Assembly (NCBI RefSeq): GCF_009389715.1
Contig: NC_052394.1
Span: 22,012,899-22,076,898 of the forward strand
From: Phoenix dactylifera
Taxonomy: Eukaryota; Streptophyta; Magnoliopsida; Arecales; Arecaceae
Direction: 5' to 3'
Length of the DNA: 64,000 bases
Part shown: positions 50,230 to 62,700 of the stretch, piece after piece
Numbering within the stretch: the first letter of the stretch is position 1
How the letters are laid out: every line of letters begins with the position of its first letter
Position numbers and translations under genes: made by a program
The notes under the pieces: model-generated
The model's database searches: none
What the model saw: the letters and a program-made list of their open reading frames with translations, nothing else
Told to the model about the DNA's origin: nothing

Positions 50230-50654
50230 GGACTCATTTGGTTGTGAAAAGATTTTTTCCGCAGTAGAATGTTTTTTTTGAGGAGGTGATTTCTAAAATA
50301 TGAAGTCTAAAGAAGTAATTTTGATATATTTAGTTGATCATAAAAAAGTGGCACATTGCAAAGTGGCTTATGTTTAGTTAAGCATCTACTTTTTAGAAAA
50401 AAATTGTATGAAATACTTATTATCCCTTAATAAAAAAAGATCTTACTTATAGGTTTTGATGACCTAAGAATATTTTTTTAGAGGAAAAATTCCACAGATT
50501 TTTCTTTTTTTATGAAACATAGGATTTATGTTTTTTTTGAAATACTACTTTTTTATCTCTCTTCTTTTAAAACTCCAACGAAATAAGAGGTATGTTTTTA
50601 TTTTCTCGTTGATCACACTTTTTTCTCTTCTTTTTCGGCAAACCAAACGAGTCC
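50230..50654. mobile_element. Non-autonomous DNA transposon (MITE) with terminal inverted repeats
   Basis: The left end GGACTCATTTGGTTGTGAAA is mirrored by the right end, which on the opposite strand reads GGACTCGTTTGGTTTGCCGA. That is 13 of the first 14 bases identical. The element is 425 bp, AT-rich and non-coding. No perfect target-site duplication was visible, so the superfamily (hAT or PIF/Harbinger) is undetermined. A degraded relative lies at 1085-1230, which supports a dispersed family. Confidence 0.72.
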
Positions 50655-50668
50655 TATATATTTATTAA

Positions 50669-50701
<33 letters not shown>

Positions 50702-53700
50702 ATATTCGACCTAGAAAGTTTAATTTTTCAATTTAATTATTTTATTTCATTAGTACAAGAAAATCAATTTCCATAATTTTAATTCAGATAAATGCAAGAT
50801 AAGAGGTTCGCAAACATTTTCATCATTTATATTTAGTGTGATTGGTCACATGCCCACATCTCATGACATAATTTCTTATTTTGAATGAATTTTTACATTA
50901 GTTACAAGTAGTATTCTCTGGAGTACTATTCAACTTAGCAATCCCATTGTAACTAACTCATGGACAAGGTTGAACTTGGAAATGTCAAAAATGGATGCCC
51001 CAATATGTCCTCTAGGAACCTCCACAATCATCATCTTGAAAGTGACATAATCCAACTCATTGCCACGAGTTTCAGACATACTTGTGGATTGGCTGACTCT
51101 TGGTGTTTACCTCTCCCAAGCCCATTAAATTTATTATAGTTCTAGCCACTCTAGCCACCATTAATTCAACACTTGGTCTAATCTATTTCAATATTCAAAA
51201 TACAATTCTGGCTAAATATAACTCTCCCGAAATGATCATATTTTAGTAGTATTATCATATATAATAACAAATGCACATTGAGCAGCATTATTTTGATAAT
51301 AGTATTAATGTAAATTATAAATTTATGTTTAGCATCATGAGATACTATAGTGTAAAATGCAATTCATTTGATCCAGTTTTCGTCTTTGATGTGGCTAGAA
51401 AAGAGAACTACATGGAAAATTGATTACATTTATTGACATATTTAAATTTTATAAAGTAAATATAATTGAATAGATGGAATTACAAATATTTATCCATCTT
51501 TCTTGCATGCATCACACTTGCTTTTATGCTATGGGCATTATTTACGAAGCATTCCTAATTGCGGGCAAGTGGTAATCAGATATGTTCTTCCTGTAGAAGC
51601 TCGATGGTAACCGGACACGCCCTTCATTTGGAAGCCCATACTATCACCCTCAAAACACTTATGTTTAATATGCTTGACATGAGAATGCACTCCGCAAATG
51701 GAAATACGATGGACATTAAGACCTAGCTCATCTCATTGTATGGCATAATTTATAATTTTTCAAATGCACCATGATTATTGTAAACATGTTACGTAATGTC
51801 CTTTTTAACTCTACATGCATGATGAATTGATGATATGTAAGCACGGCAAGCATTGGTCTATCCAAGCAATGACATCAATATAAAGATTTCTCTCTCTCAA
51901 ATTAAAAAAGAGAATCCATAGATCACCTGCTGAGATTATCCTGATGCACACAAGTGCAAGGAATGGATCACTCTCCACGATAAAATATTGCCATGGGTGA
52001 CCTCCAATTAACTGGAATCTTATTAGCAACTACTCCGTACGCCAAAGAGGACCTTTTGAAGATGAGACACGATCAAAGTTTAGCCTACCAATTTATACGC
52101 ACCTTTTCTTCCCATCCCAAGATAACTTAGAGATCGAAATCGTCATTTACTTCATCATCTCCTCTATATTTTCTTATGGAAGAAGTTTTCTTAACAAGTT
52201 TATGGCCATTGCATCCACACGCCCGATAAGGTTTGCCAATGCGCTGTGGATGCCGTAGTAAATTGGATAATTATACCTGATTCCTATTTATCTCAATGGC
52301 TCAAGTCTTAACAAGACTAATACCTTGATTTTTTTTATTTTTTTTACCTGGTTTCGACTTGAATACTTCTGCTGCTTTCTAAGGTGATGTACAAGAGGTG
52401 ATTGCAGTCGTATTCAAATAAGTATTTTAGCATCAGCATCAATCAGACTCAATGTGATCTTATATTATCTCTTTTTGTATAAACTGTAAACTAAGAAAGA
52501 GGAGAAAATTAAAAGGGGAGGATGATTTAAAGTAGGTTTGAAATTTGACTTGGGCAACTATTTTCAGCATTATTTAGCAGCTTTAGCTCGACGCAAGATC
52601 AAGGAACGCGACACGGTGGCTCCTAACATGTCATGCTGATCATAACATATGAGACTTCCTTAGTAAGTAGATCTGCTCAAGTCTTTTAAAAAAAAATCTC
52701 AGCTTAAATCTTCTTTCGCTTCAGCGTCCGTACGTTTGTTTTTTTTTTTTCCAGCAGTTGACCTTTTCCTACCTTTGACTTAAGAACAAAGAAATCTTAC
52801 CTGTCTTGTTAGAGTTTATCTCTGAATGAAAAGGCATCTTTGGTTCCCCATTTGTTTATAAAAACATGCGGGGCTCATTTGTTTTGATTCGTACACTGCC
52901 ATTCATTGAACATGGACGCTTGCGACTTCATCTCAACAATGTAGCTAGTGAGAATACTCTCTCCTCCTCCTCTCTCTTTAATATATAAAGGGAGACAAAA
53001 GAAGCCGGCCAGCTTTATTAAAGATAATCTCATTTACAACAGAGAAACATAAATAAATTATATTATCAAAAGAGGAGAGACAGATATGAGAAAAAAAAGT
53101 TAAATAGCTTCAAACTAAATATCTGATAATCAAGACAGAATATGTTGATGCTCATAAGATGAAGCAGTGGAGAAAAGAACCTCATTCAGATCAATAAGAA
53201 AGAGCATTCATTGCCTGAAGTTTCAAGCATTTCCTAAAAATTTTAAGGCCAATATTTTTTTGCTATACCAGCCTAATTTGAATATGAAACGCTTTATTTT
53301 GAATATTTTTCTGCTATAACCAGCCAAGTTGTTGTATCTCTTTCTACATCGGAATGCTCTCATCTTTTTCATGGATGCATGTAGGCAAGAAAAGTCTTCT
53401 TGCTCCCAAGATGAGGAAGAGTAGTTACAGCCTTACAGGAGGTGGTCATGAGCAGAGACAAACGTTAGGAGGATGGTTACATTGTGGCATTCTATAGTCA
53501 CAGGGAGGTTACCGAACGAGACCAAACACCATCGCTGCTTCACTCTTCTCCACTTAATTTGTTGAGCCTTCTTTGATGCCGTATGATCTACGAGAAAGGA
53601 ACTTGTTAATGCACCCTTAATTTTCCCTTCTGGATTCATACTTGCTCCCTTTCTCTTCTGAAAAGTACCACAACAATTGGTGACCCAAGGACCGACCATG

Positions 53701-55959
53701 ATGCATGCATGCATCGAGACTAGAATACTGTTTGCTTTGATTTGAAAAAATGGAAATGATGTGATAGACTGCGTTCGCTAGAGCCTTGAAAACCAATAGG
53801 AGAGAAACATGCATTTAATGCGTTACGCTTTTCTTCTGTGGTTTGCTTTTTTGCCATGTCCTTTTTTGAAATGAAACACGCTAAAACTCTATAAAGAGAT
53901 TAATAATAATTGTCGCCGTTTTATGGTCGTGTATATCATGTCATTGAAAACAACAAAATCTAGGGTGCACATAGATATATGAGACATATGAAGGCAAATC
54001 CACCAAATTTTCCTTGGTCGTAATGCGTCGCAATATACACGAGCCAGCACCGGTCTCCATCCAAATAGCTCTCTGACTCTCCCTTCCATAGTACACTTAC
54101 ATTGCATTTGTTCTTTCAGTACTATTAATATTGTGTACAATAGTTTAAAAATCTTATTTCATTTTGAGCTGACGGGCCCTACCAAATTTATACTTTGATA
54201 TTATATTAACCGATCAATTAATTTTAAAAACTTAAGTTGATATAAAAAAAGGATAGGTAATGTATATTGGACATAACAATTCAACAATAATAAGTGTTTT
54301 TTTTTAAAACACTTTGGTTGCCAACTAATATAGATAACATTCTCTAGATTGTTGAGAAACTCACGTTATTATCATTTTTTCTCTTCATTGAATAATTTTC
54401 TGATTTACTCTCCACAAATGAATTGATTCGGAACTACTCAATTATTCTTAAATTACACGAGAATTTTATATTTTATTAATGAATTATTCATGATTAATTT
54501 TAAAAAAACTTATGTATTACAAATTAACGATGTCCTGTGTTATTGCTGGTAAGGGTATTCTTTGACTACCTTGTGTAATTCTTGTCTCTTCTATAGTTAT
54601 TTTTGAATAAATAAATTTAAAAATATTTTAAAAAATCATATGATTATAACTTTTTTAATTCTCTTTTATCCAAATTCTTTTTCAAATCTTTGATTATATT
54701 TTTTTTGACTTTTTCTTCAATTTTCTAACCAAATTGTTCTTGAACGTCAAACATTTGGCGATGTAACAAAAGAAAAAAAAGGTCAAAGCATCCACTATTT
54801 TCAAATTATCAAAGTATGAGATAAAATGAGGTCAATCATTATAACAAAAACCAAAAACTTAGGGCATATCTAACCAAGAATAAGTATCCTCCTATCCTTC
54901 TAGGCATGGATCATGAATGCGAACGAGACCTACTAGAGGTGTCCATGAACTAATGGTTGTAAGTAGCTGACAAAAAGTGTGCCAATCAAAGTAGAACCGT
55001 GGAAGAAAGTATAGGCTCATTGACTTATGATCCAAATTTTTAACGAAAGAGACTCAACTGTGGTGATTGATGCCTCTAGGCATGGGTAAAATGGTTTTAG
55101 GAAAAGTCTTGAGATCATTAGATCAAGGTCATTCAAGAATAGAGAGTTCACATTGCCAAAAGTTGTTAATCACACCGTTGACTTGTTACTAGGTATAAAA
55201 TAGTTCTCGGCAATTATGCAAAAGAAAAAAAATAAAAGAAGGTAAGATTCCTCACCCATCACTTTCATTTGCAGACATCAATAAAGACTTAATGTGCTCT
55301 AAAATCCCACTAATCGCAATGCACATGGGAAGAAATATATAAATCAACATACTGGAATAATCATTAAATAACATACTTAATTTTATGGAATATAGTTCTT
55401 GTTTAAATATAAGTACGTGTATGGTTGTGAATGTAAATAGCATTCTAGATAAATTTGCCGAGATAGCAAGCACCGGCGATGAGAGTGTTGATGGTCATTT
55501 GCTAGTCTAGGTTATGATTTATTTTTTACTTGGAATATTTCTATCGCATCACACTAGGAAATTAATATGCTATCAGAAAAATAAATCTTATTTTGCAGAA
55601 ATAAAAGCTTATTTTTTAACGATGAAACTGACACGTAATAACTATTTATCTTGCAATAGAACAGCGGACCATGACAAAACAATTGATCAACGGCGATGAT
55701 TTTTCAAATGTTCAGTATATATATATATGTATAAACTAGGAAAAGCTAAATTAATGTGAACTCGGATGAATAATCTTGAAATTCAAGGCTAGCAACTGTT
55801 TAGGGGGTTGCATGGGTGATAGGCTCCTATCAGCAATTTGTTTGGGTGCTTGCCCCAGTTCTTGGTTACTTCTTGATAGTTCAATTCTTCGCATTGTATA
55901 AGGATAATGTTATGGAGTAATTGAACTTTTTTGAAACTATTAAAATTACCTGTTATCAA
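50655..55959. other. Gene-poor AT-rich spacer
   Basis: No recognisable gene or RNA over 5.3 kb. It contains a short (AC)n(AT)n tract at 50670-50702 and several poly-T/A runs. Small minus-strand open frames at 51811-52029, 53433-53814 and 53889-54140 have no recognisable domains. A short stretch at 50950-51060 has coding-like codon texture on the minus strand but is interrupted and unrecognised. Confidence 0.5.
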
Positions 55960-56385
55960 CCTCTCTAAGACCGGCTCTCTCCAAGGAACTCGGCGAAATA
56001 GCCCCATAGCTTTGGGAGAAAGGGTGCCTCTTTGCAAAAGGGTCATAGCGACTAGGCCTAGATGACTGTTTACCAAAAGTACAGGTCTCCATGAAGTTAG
56101 TAAGGACTATATATGGGGGTTATCGCTTACCCAGTACTAGAAGATCAAGAAAGTTGGTGACGTAATGACAAAGGAGTAGGCGATCGAAGCCCCAGTGAAT
56201 TTTGACCCGCAGGAAAGGCATAATAATCTGGACACTGTTTCGAAGAGAGACCATGAAATAGACATATACGGATTGCTTGTATCTAGACAGAAAGATCTTA
56301 TGAAGCTTTACTGTTCCTTGGAATTAGCTTTGGGCCTTTCCTGTACAACTTAGGTGGAAACCGGGCCTGAGCCATCGTTGCATGT
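55960..56385 (+). pseudogene. Degenerate organellar (probably plastid) 23S rRNA fragment in nuclear DNA
   Basis: The plus strand follows plastid 23S rRNA in order. Visible words are CCAAGGAACTCGGCGAAATA, GGGAGAAAGGGTGCCTC, GACTGTTTACCAAAAGTACA then GGTCTCC, AAGAAAGTTGGTGACGTAAT, GATCGAAGCCCCAGTGAA, GACCCGCAGGAAAGGCATAA, ATGAAATAGACATA, GACAGAAAGATCTTATGAAG then CTTTACTGTTCCTTGGAATT, and TTTGGGCCTTTCCTGTACAA then CTTAGGTGGAAA. Substitutions are many and C-to-T/G-to-A rich, as expected of old, methylated nuclear organellar DNA. About 55-60 bases that normally lie between GTGAA and GACCCGCA, the helix 68-71 region including helix 69, are missing. The piece corresponds to part of domains IV-V and cannot be functional. 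A mitochondrial 26S origin is less likely but not excluded. Confidence 0.85.
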
Positions 56386-56690
56386 ATGGGCCGTAAGACT
56401 ACATGGATCTACTTGGGTTGGTCTCTACTAGCAGGCTAGGAAAAATTCAACTTGGGCCAGAGACACCGAAATCCAACCCAACTCGAACAGTATTCTGGGT
56501 CTAGGCATATATTCATCATAGTATCAACCGCACTGCGGTACTAGGTACTGTTTATGGGGTTAAAATTACTTTTTCTACATACAAATTAAGTTTTAACCCA
56601 GCTTATCCCGCTTTATCCTGGCACACGATTTAGCTATCGAGGATAACAAAAAGATATCTTGATGTCTCATAGCAGTGGGAGGTAGGTTAA

Positions 56691-56817
56691 TGGGCCCCCA
56701 AATCCAGGCCACTTACAATGTGCAACAAAAGGCTTGATTCTTGCAATAAAAAGGCCACTTAAAGCCAAAGCCCATCAATTTAGGTTTTTTTAGCCGTCTC
56801 TACACGACTAGGGTTTT
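56691..56817 (+). promoter_or_regulatory. Ribosomal-protein-type promoter elements upstream of the L35 copy
   Basis: A site II-like TGGGCC at 56691-56696, AAGCCCAT at 56768-56775 and a telo-box-like TAGGGTTTTT at 56808-56817 precede the L35 start. This combination is typical of plant ribosomal protein promoters and argues that the copy arose by DNA duplication, not reverse transcription. Confidence 0.6.
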
Positions 56818-56912
56818 TAAGAGCTCTTCTCTAGCTTTGGAACCTCTGCCGCCATTTCGTCTCGCCCGAGCCGAGCGAGAGTAGAGAAGAAGAGATTCTC
56901 TAGCCGCTTCCA

Positions 56913-57377
56913 ATGGGTAAGGACTTGATCTCCATTCCCTTTTCCCGATTCCTTTGGACCCATCTCTTTCCTTCTCGCTCACATCCTCCTTCTTCTTCTC
57001 ATGGCAGCGAGGATTAAGGTCCACGAGCTCCGGGGGAAGTCTAGGCGGAGCTGTTGAACCAGCTGAAGGACCTCAAGGCGGAGCTCGCCCTCCTCCGCGT
57101 CGCCAAGGTCACCGGCGGAGCCCCCAACAAGCTCTCCAAGATGTAAGTCTCCGATTCCTTTCGATCTAAGTGTTTGATCTCGATCGGACGGCGCTCACGG
57201 TGTTTGCTTCTGGTTTGGCAGCAAGGTGGTGAGGCTCTCGATCGCGCGGGTGCTGACGGTGATCTCTCAGAAGCAAAGCAGGTGCTGAGGGAGGCATACA
57301 AGAACAAGAAGTACCAGCCGCTCGATCTCCGCCCCAAAAAGACTCGCGCCATTCGCCGCCGACTCACCAAGTACCAG
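56913..57377 (+). pseudogene. RPL35: Ribosomal protein L35 (uL29) gene copy, frameshifted and lacking its last exon
   Basis: Exons are recognisable at 56913-56916 (ATG plus one base), 57008-57142 and 57222-57377, with GT-AG introns at the positions normal for plant RPL35. Encoded pieces read MARIKVHELRGKS, then (after a shift) [20 protein letters not shown] and [11 protein letters not shown], then [18 protein letters not shown], and (after a second shift) [20 protein letters not shown] then [13 protein letters not shown]. Both disruptions look like single-base deletions: TCTAGGCG where TCTAAGGCG is expected near 57044, and AAGCAAAGCAGG, one base short, near 57275. The final exon (about 24 residues, ending in an MRKYAIKA-like motif) is not found before the retrotransposon at 58915. 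uL29 sits at the polypeptide exit tunnel of the 60S subunit. Either a decayed duplicate or sequence error; two independent lesions plus the lost exon favour decay. Confidence 0.85.
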
Positions 57378-58914
57378 GTTATTACCCTTCTTCTTCTCAT
57401 TCGTTTCTCAAATCTCCCCTTTTTTCTTATAGAAAGATCAAAAAATCCCTTTTGGTTCTATTTGTTCTTGATTGGATGCCTTTTATTTACCAGTTATCGA
57501 GATTTTATTTTATTATGGCATGGATACTTCTGCTTTGCATCGAGTTTTGGAGAAATAATTTGGCAACCCTACGTGGATGATAACGTTGGATCAAAAGATA
57601 AAGTATTTAGGCCTGATGAGTACAGATCTGGCGTTATAGGTGTCCGTAAATGATGATAATATAGCATCTATTTTTTCTGCACCTTAAGAATTTTTTATGC
57701 TTAAAACATTCTCAAATACTCGATATCTCACACCTTCCTTCCACATCAGTTATTTGTGATTTCTTATTGCGCTATCCCTACTGTAGGCTTAATCTAAGAA
57801 AAGTATGCGGGTTATATGGTGTTGTGTTGTGATTGGTTTTACTGCTCATATTTATCAGCTATTGTTAAAAAATGGAATCTAACCGTTTGCTACATAAAGT
57901 GAAGCAGTTCTGTGAAGTGTATATCGTCAGATAGTGATTGACTTAGAGATTCAGGTGGTGGGTCGATGGAATATAATATAGCATGACGTTATATATGTGA
58001 GTGAACTTTTTAGTCCTCAATTATATTAAAAGGTGCCTCTAATTGCAACAAAGAAGGTATTGTAACAGTTGTGTCAAGGACATTAACAATTTCCTTGATT
58101 AATGCATGTTTGCATGCTTATGTAAGTCAAGCATTAGTGAAACTCTATAATATTTATTCCAGCCACTCTTGTCAACCGTTGCCTGGCCATGTATCTTTCT
58201 CCATTTCAAGGCTTCAAACTACAAGGTGATATATATGATCTTTTTTCTTTGGAAATACTTGGATTATGGATTGAAGCATTAAATCAATCACTTTCTGGCC
58301 ATGATTCCGTCACAGTTATTTTTTATGTTAGATGCTAGTTTTACAATTAAATTAAGTAATTATGGAAAAATAGAGGGGAGTTCAAGAGGGAGAAGGGTGC
58401 TTTTGCAGTTGATGGATGTCTTGAGCATCGAAATCCTTTAAGCTACATAGAAATCTTTAATATCTAAAAGAAAATTATCCATTTGTAACTAGCCACATCT
58501 TTGACAGAAACAAGTGTTTGAACCCTTAATTAATGCGTTGGTACTATCTGTTAAAGAGATCCTAACACAAATTATCTGTGCAGTGTTGTTGGCATTGCAT
58601 TCTTAAGCTTTATTGAGAGATTGCAAAACACAAATGGTCTTGGTAACTAGAGAAAAGTGAATTAGAGCCTAAGAGAAATAAAACCGACAAGGGGCAAAGT
58701 TTAAAGATAAAGATCATGACAGAATGCTCTCATGTTCAAGTGCGTACATACCTACGTATAGGGATTTGCAGTTTCAGGACATAACCTTTTCTGTTTAATG
58801 ATTCCTTGGATGCTTTTAACACTATTAAGTCACTTGAGATATGGACCTTCCATTTAATGCACACTGGCTTTCAAATTAAGATGCTTATTAAACTCCAAAA
58901 TGGGTATGTAAACC
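57378..58914. other. Remnant of L35 intron 3 / spacer before the retrotransposon
   Basis: Begins with an intact donor (CAG|GTTATT). AT-rich, with no exon-like sequence and no final L35 exon seen on the plus strand. Ends where the Gypsy LTR begins. Confidence 0.55.
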
Positions 58915-59724
58915 TGTTACGGGGGAACTAAGCCGCCATGCTCCACGTGACCGGCACGCGCGCCCATGAAGACTATGGCTGTCCTTTGATCCAGCAATCC
59001 GACCCCGAGTCGGACATCTTCGGCTCCACAGCCCGACCTCGAGTCGGCTGCCCTTCGATCCAGCAGTCCGGCCCCGAGTCGGACATCTTCGGCTTCGCAG
59101 CCCGACCCCGAGTCGGCTGCCCCTTAATCTAGCAATCCGACCCCAAGTCGGATATCCTCAGCACCGCAGCCCGACCCGGTCGGCTGCCCCCTGATCCAGC
59201 ACTCCGACCCGAGTCGGAGATCTCTTGATAACGACAGGCTGCTTCCCAGAGGCACGCCGAGGCCTCCTGCTCCACTACTCCCTGCAACGGCTGTATCCGA
59301 TGCTGTTCCACGATCTCCTGTATCAGCCGTACAAAGCGGAACTCCACTACGCCCTGTCATGGCCGTACCCAGCGCTGCTCCACGACGCCCTGTAACGGCC
59401 ATGTCAGTGGCCACTCCATCGCGCCCCACGATGACAAACCCCCCTGAGAGACCCCCAGCCAGGTATATATGCGGCTGGGGGGAGAAGGGGGGGTAAGCAA
59501 TATCTTCCAGAGCACTCTCTTGCTTGCTATTATCATTTCTCCTCCTCCTCCAATCTCCTCTGACTTGATCGTCGGAGGGCCCCCACTACCCCAGTGGTGG
59601 TGCGAGGCTTGCTCGCAGGTTTCCGGTGGAAGGTGGAGCGTAACCAACACCAACCAAGACAACTCAGACGGAACCCCGTTCACACCGCTGTGTCAATCGT
59701 TCTCGGTTTGGACCACCAGCAACA
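58915..59724 (+). repeat. 5' LTR of the Tat-lineage element, with internal tandem repeats
   Basis: The LTR opens TGTTACGGGG and closes AACA, with TG...CA borders. It contains a ~69-bp tandem repeat in about 3.5 copies (58979-59224), each unit holding two GTCGG/CCGAC palindromic cores. A second set of ~40-bp diverged repeats lies at about 59263-59420. A TATA-like GGTATATATG lies at 59463-59472, fitting an RNA start near 59495. Confidence 0.85.
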
Positions 59725-62700
59725 GTTGGCGCTAGAGGAAGGGCCTGATCTCAGAGCGATCGTAATGGCACGGCGAGGTGGTCGTGGAGCTTCCAATGCC
59801 TCCGGTCGCGGGGCCTCTCGCGCCTCCGGCCGGGAGGCCGCTGCGTCTCCAACACATTCTCAGCAACACTCCACCATTCCACCCCCCATTCAGATGGTCG
59901 AAGCCGCTCAGTTCGACCAGTTAGCCCCAGCAGGTTCGCACCCTCGCGGAGGTAGTGCAGAACCTGCAGGGTGTGATGTCTCGAGCGCCACAGCGGGCCC
60001 AGGAGCCGCTGCCCCCCGAGCGCTCACCTGTCTTCCTCAACCCGCGCTCCTTCCTCTCCCATGGGGAGGAGCGCCGGCGCGAGGAAGGTTCTCGAGCACG
60101 GTCCATTCTGCCAGGACCTTCTCATCGAAGCTGCGCGGGGTACGAGAGGCGGACCCGGGCGCGTTCTCCGACCCCCCAGTCCTCGAGGGGCCCGCACTCC
60201 AGTCGGTCCCCCTCGCGCCGCTCCTTGTCTCCCACCCACCGGTCGCGCTCCCTGGACCGGCGGATGGACGATCTCCACAGACAACTCCAGGTCCTGAAGG
60301 GCCACTCCAAAGATCTCTTCGCCGACTTGGAGATCTCCTCCCAACCGGCGCTTGCCTCGAGGATCCTGCGGACCCCAAATCCGCCGGGATTCAAAATGCC
60401 GGCGATCGAGCCCTATGACGGGGCGGCGGACCCGCGGGATCACGTGGAGAGTTTCAGGACTCTTATGCTCCTCCATGGAGCATCAGATCCCCTCCTCTGC
60501 AAGGCCTTCCCGGCGACCCTCCGTGGCCCAGCCAGGGCGTGGTTCGCCGGCCTGGAGGCTGACTCTATCCAGTCCTTTGACCAGTTCACTCGCCTCTTCA
60601 TCAGCCATTTCGCCGTCAGTAGCCGGCGGCGATTGGTTTCCGACTCCCTCTTTGATGTCCGGCAAAACGAGGGAGAAAGCCTGCGGGATTACCTTACCCG
60701 CTTCAACAAGGCTACATTGGAGGTCCGGAACCTGAGCCAGGAGGTGGCTCTCTCAGCCCTGAAGCGTGGCTTCCGGAAGGGCAGACTCTTCTTCTCCCTG
60801 GACAAACGCCTGCCGCGGAGCTTCCAGGAGCTGTTGTCTCGGGCGAACCAGTATGCAGACGCCGAGGAGGCAGCCGCCCACCGGAACAAGGAGGCCGCCG
60901 AGGCCCCTCTAAAGCTCGGGAAGAAAAGGCGAAAAGAGGCACCCCAGAGGAGGAGCCCGACGCCTCAACATCGGCGCAGAAGCCCGTCACCGGCGAGGAA
61001 CCACGGCGCCCCACGCCCTCGTTCTCCACACCGACGCTTCAACCGGTACACCCCACTCCTGGCCCCCCGGGCCCAGATCCTTATGGAGGTCAAGGGGCGG
61101 GAGAACCTCCCGGTCCCGAGGCAGATGAAGAAAATCCCTGGGAGGAGGCCCTCTCGAGCGTACTGTGAGTACCACCGAGACCACGGCCACGACACCGAAG
61201 ACTGCTTCCAGCTTCGGGACGAGATCGAGGCTCTCATCCGCCGAGGGCGTCTCGGTCGATATGTAAACGACCGACGTCCCCCCGCAGACCCGCGCCCGGC
61301 CGACCCGGCCCCTCAGGAGCCTCGGGAGCAGAATCGACCCGTCGCGGGCGTGATCCACACCATCACTGGGGGCTGCTCTCGGCCTGTGAGGAACGCAGGG
61401 GGCTCGGTGGAAGCATCAGGGGTGGCCGTCGCGAAGAGGCAGCGGGTCGGAAATGTAATCACTTTTTGTGATGAGGATGTAAAGGGGGTTCAGACCCCCC
61501 ATGATGATGCCATGGTGATCTCCCTCACTATGGCGAACTATGATGTAAGGCGTGTTCTTGTGGATAGTGGAAGCTCAGCTGATATTTTGTTTTACGAGGC
61601 CTTCCAAAAGATGAGCTTGTCCCGACAAGTGTTGCACAAAACATCCACCCCCCTCATAGGATTCACTGGAGACGCTATCTCGGCCGAAGGTGTCGTTGAG
61701 CTGCCTGTGACTGCGGGCGTTGCACCCGCAGAAGCCACGGTGCGGCTCGGGTTCTTGGTCGTCCGTGTTCCCTCGGCCTACAACGCTATCCTCGGACGAC
61801 CCGGATTGAACGCCCTTCGCGCGGTAGTCTCTACATACCATTTGCTAATGCGGTTCCCCACGGCGGCCGGGATTGGAGAGGTCCGAGGTGACCAACCGAC
61901 CGCACGGCAATGTTTCCTAGCAACTCTCAAAGGGAAGAAGCCCGTGGAGGCCCTAAGCGTCGAGTCCCTTGACGCCAGAGACGAGGTGGCTTTGCGGCAC
62001 GGGGAGCCGGCCGAGGGTGTGATCGAAGTTCCCCTTGAGGAGGGTCGCCCGGACCGTACGGTCCGGGTCGGTGCCAACCTCGACTCAGAAGCTCGGCTCA
62101 GGTTAGTGGAATTCCTCCGAGCCAATGCTGATGTATTTGCCTGGTCGGCGGCCGATGTACCTGGGATCGACCCGGAGGTCATTTCTCACGCCCTCAACGT
62201 CGACCCAACCCACCGACCAGTAAAGCAGAAGAAGAGACACTGTGCCCCGGATCGGATCCGAGTGGTCGACCAGGAGGTAGACAAGCTCTTGGAGGCAGGA
62301 TTCATAAGGGAGGTCAGCTACCCCGAATGGCTGGCAAATGTCGTACTTGTCCGGAAGGCGAGCGGGAAGTGGAGGATGTGCGTCGACTACACCGACCTGA
62401 ACAAGGCGTGCCCCAAGGATAGCTTTCCGCTTCCACGGATAGACCAACTGGTCGACGCGACTTCCGGATATCAGCTGCTGTCTTTCATGGACGCCTTCTC
62501 CGGCTACAACCAAATAATGTTGGCTCCACAAGACGAGGAGAAAACTGCCTTTATAACAGACCGGGGGCTGTACTGTTACAAGGTAATGCCCTTTGGTCTG
62601 AAGAATGCTGGCGCCACTTACCAGCGCCTCGTCAACAAAATCTTCAAAGGGCAAATCGGCCGGAACATGGAGGTGTACGTGGACGATATGCTGGTGAAGA

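Noticed and set aside
50940-51130. Coding-like minus-strand stretch
   Set aside because: Short, interrupted and not recognisable; could be a decayed gene piece, but nothing supports a name.
55789-56076. A 95-residue minus-strand open frame
   Set aside because: Most of it is antisense to the organellar 23S rRNA fragment, so it is not a gene.
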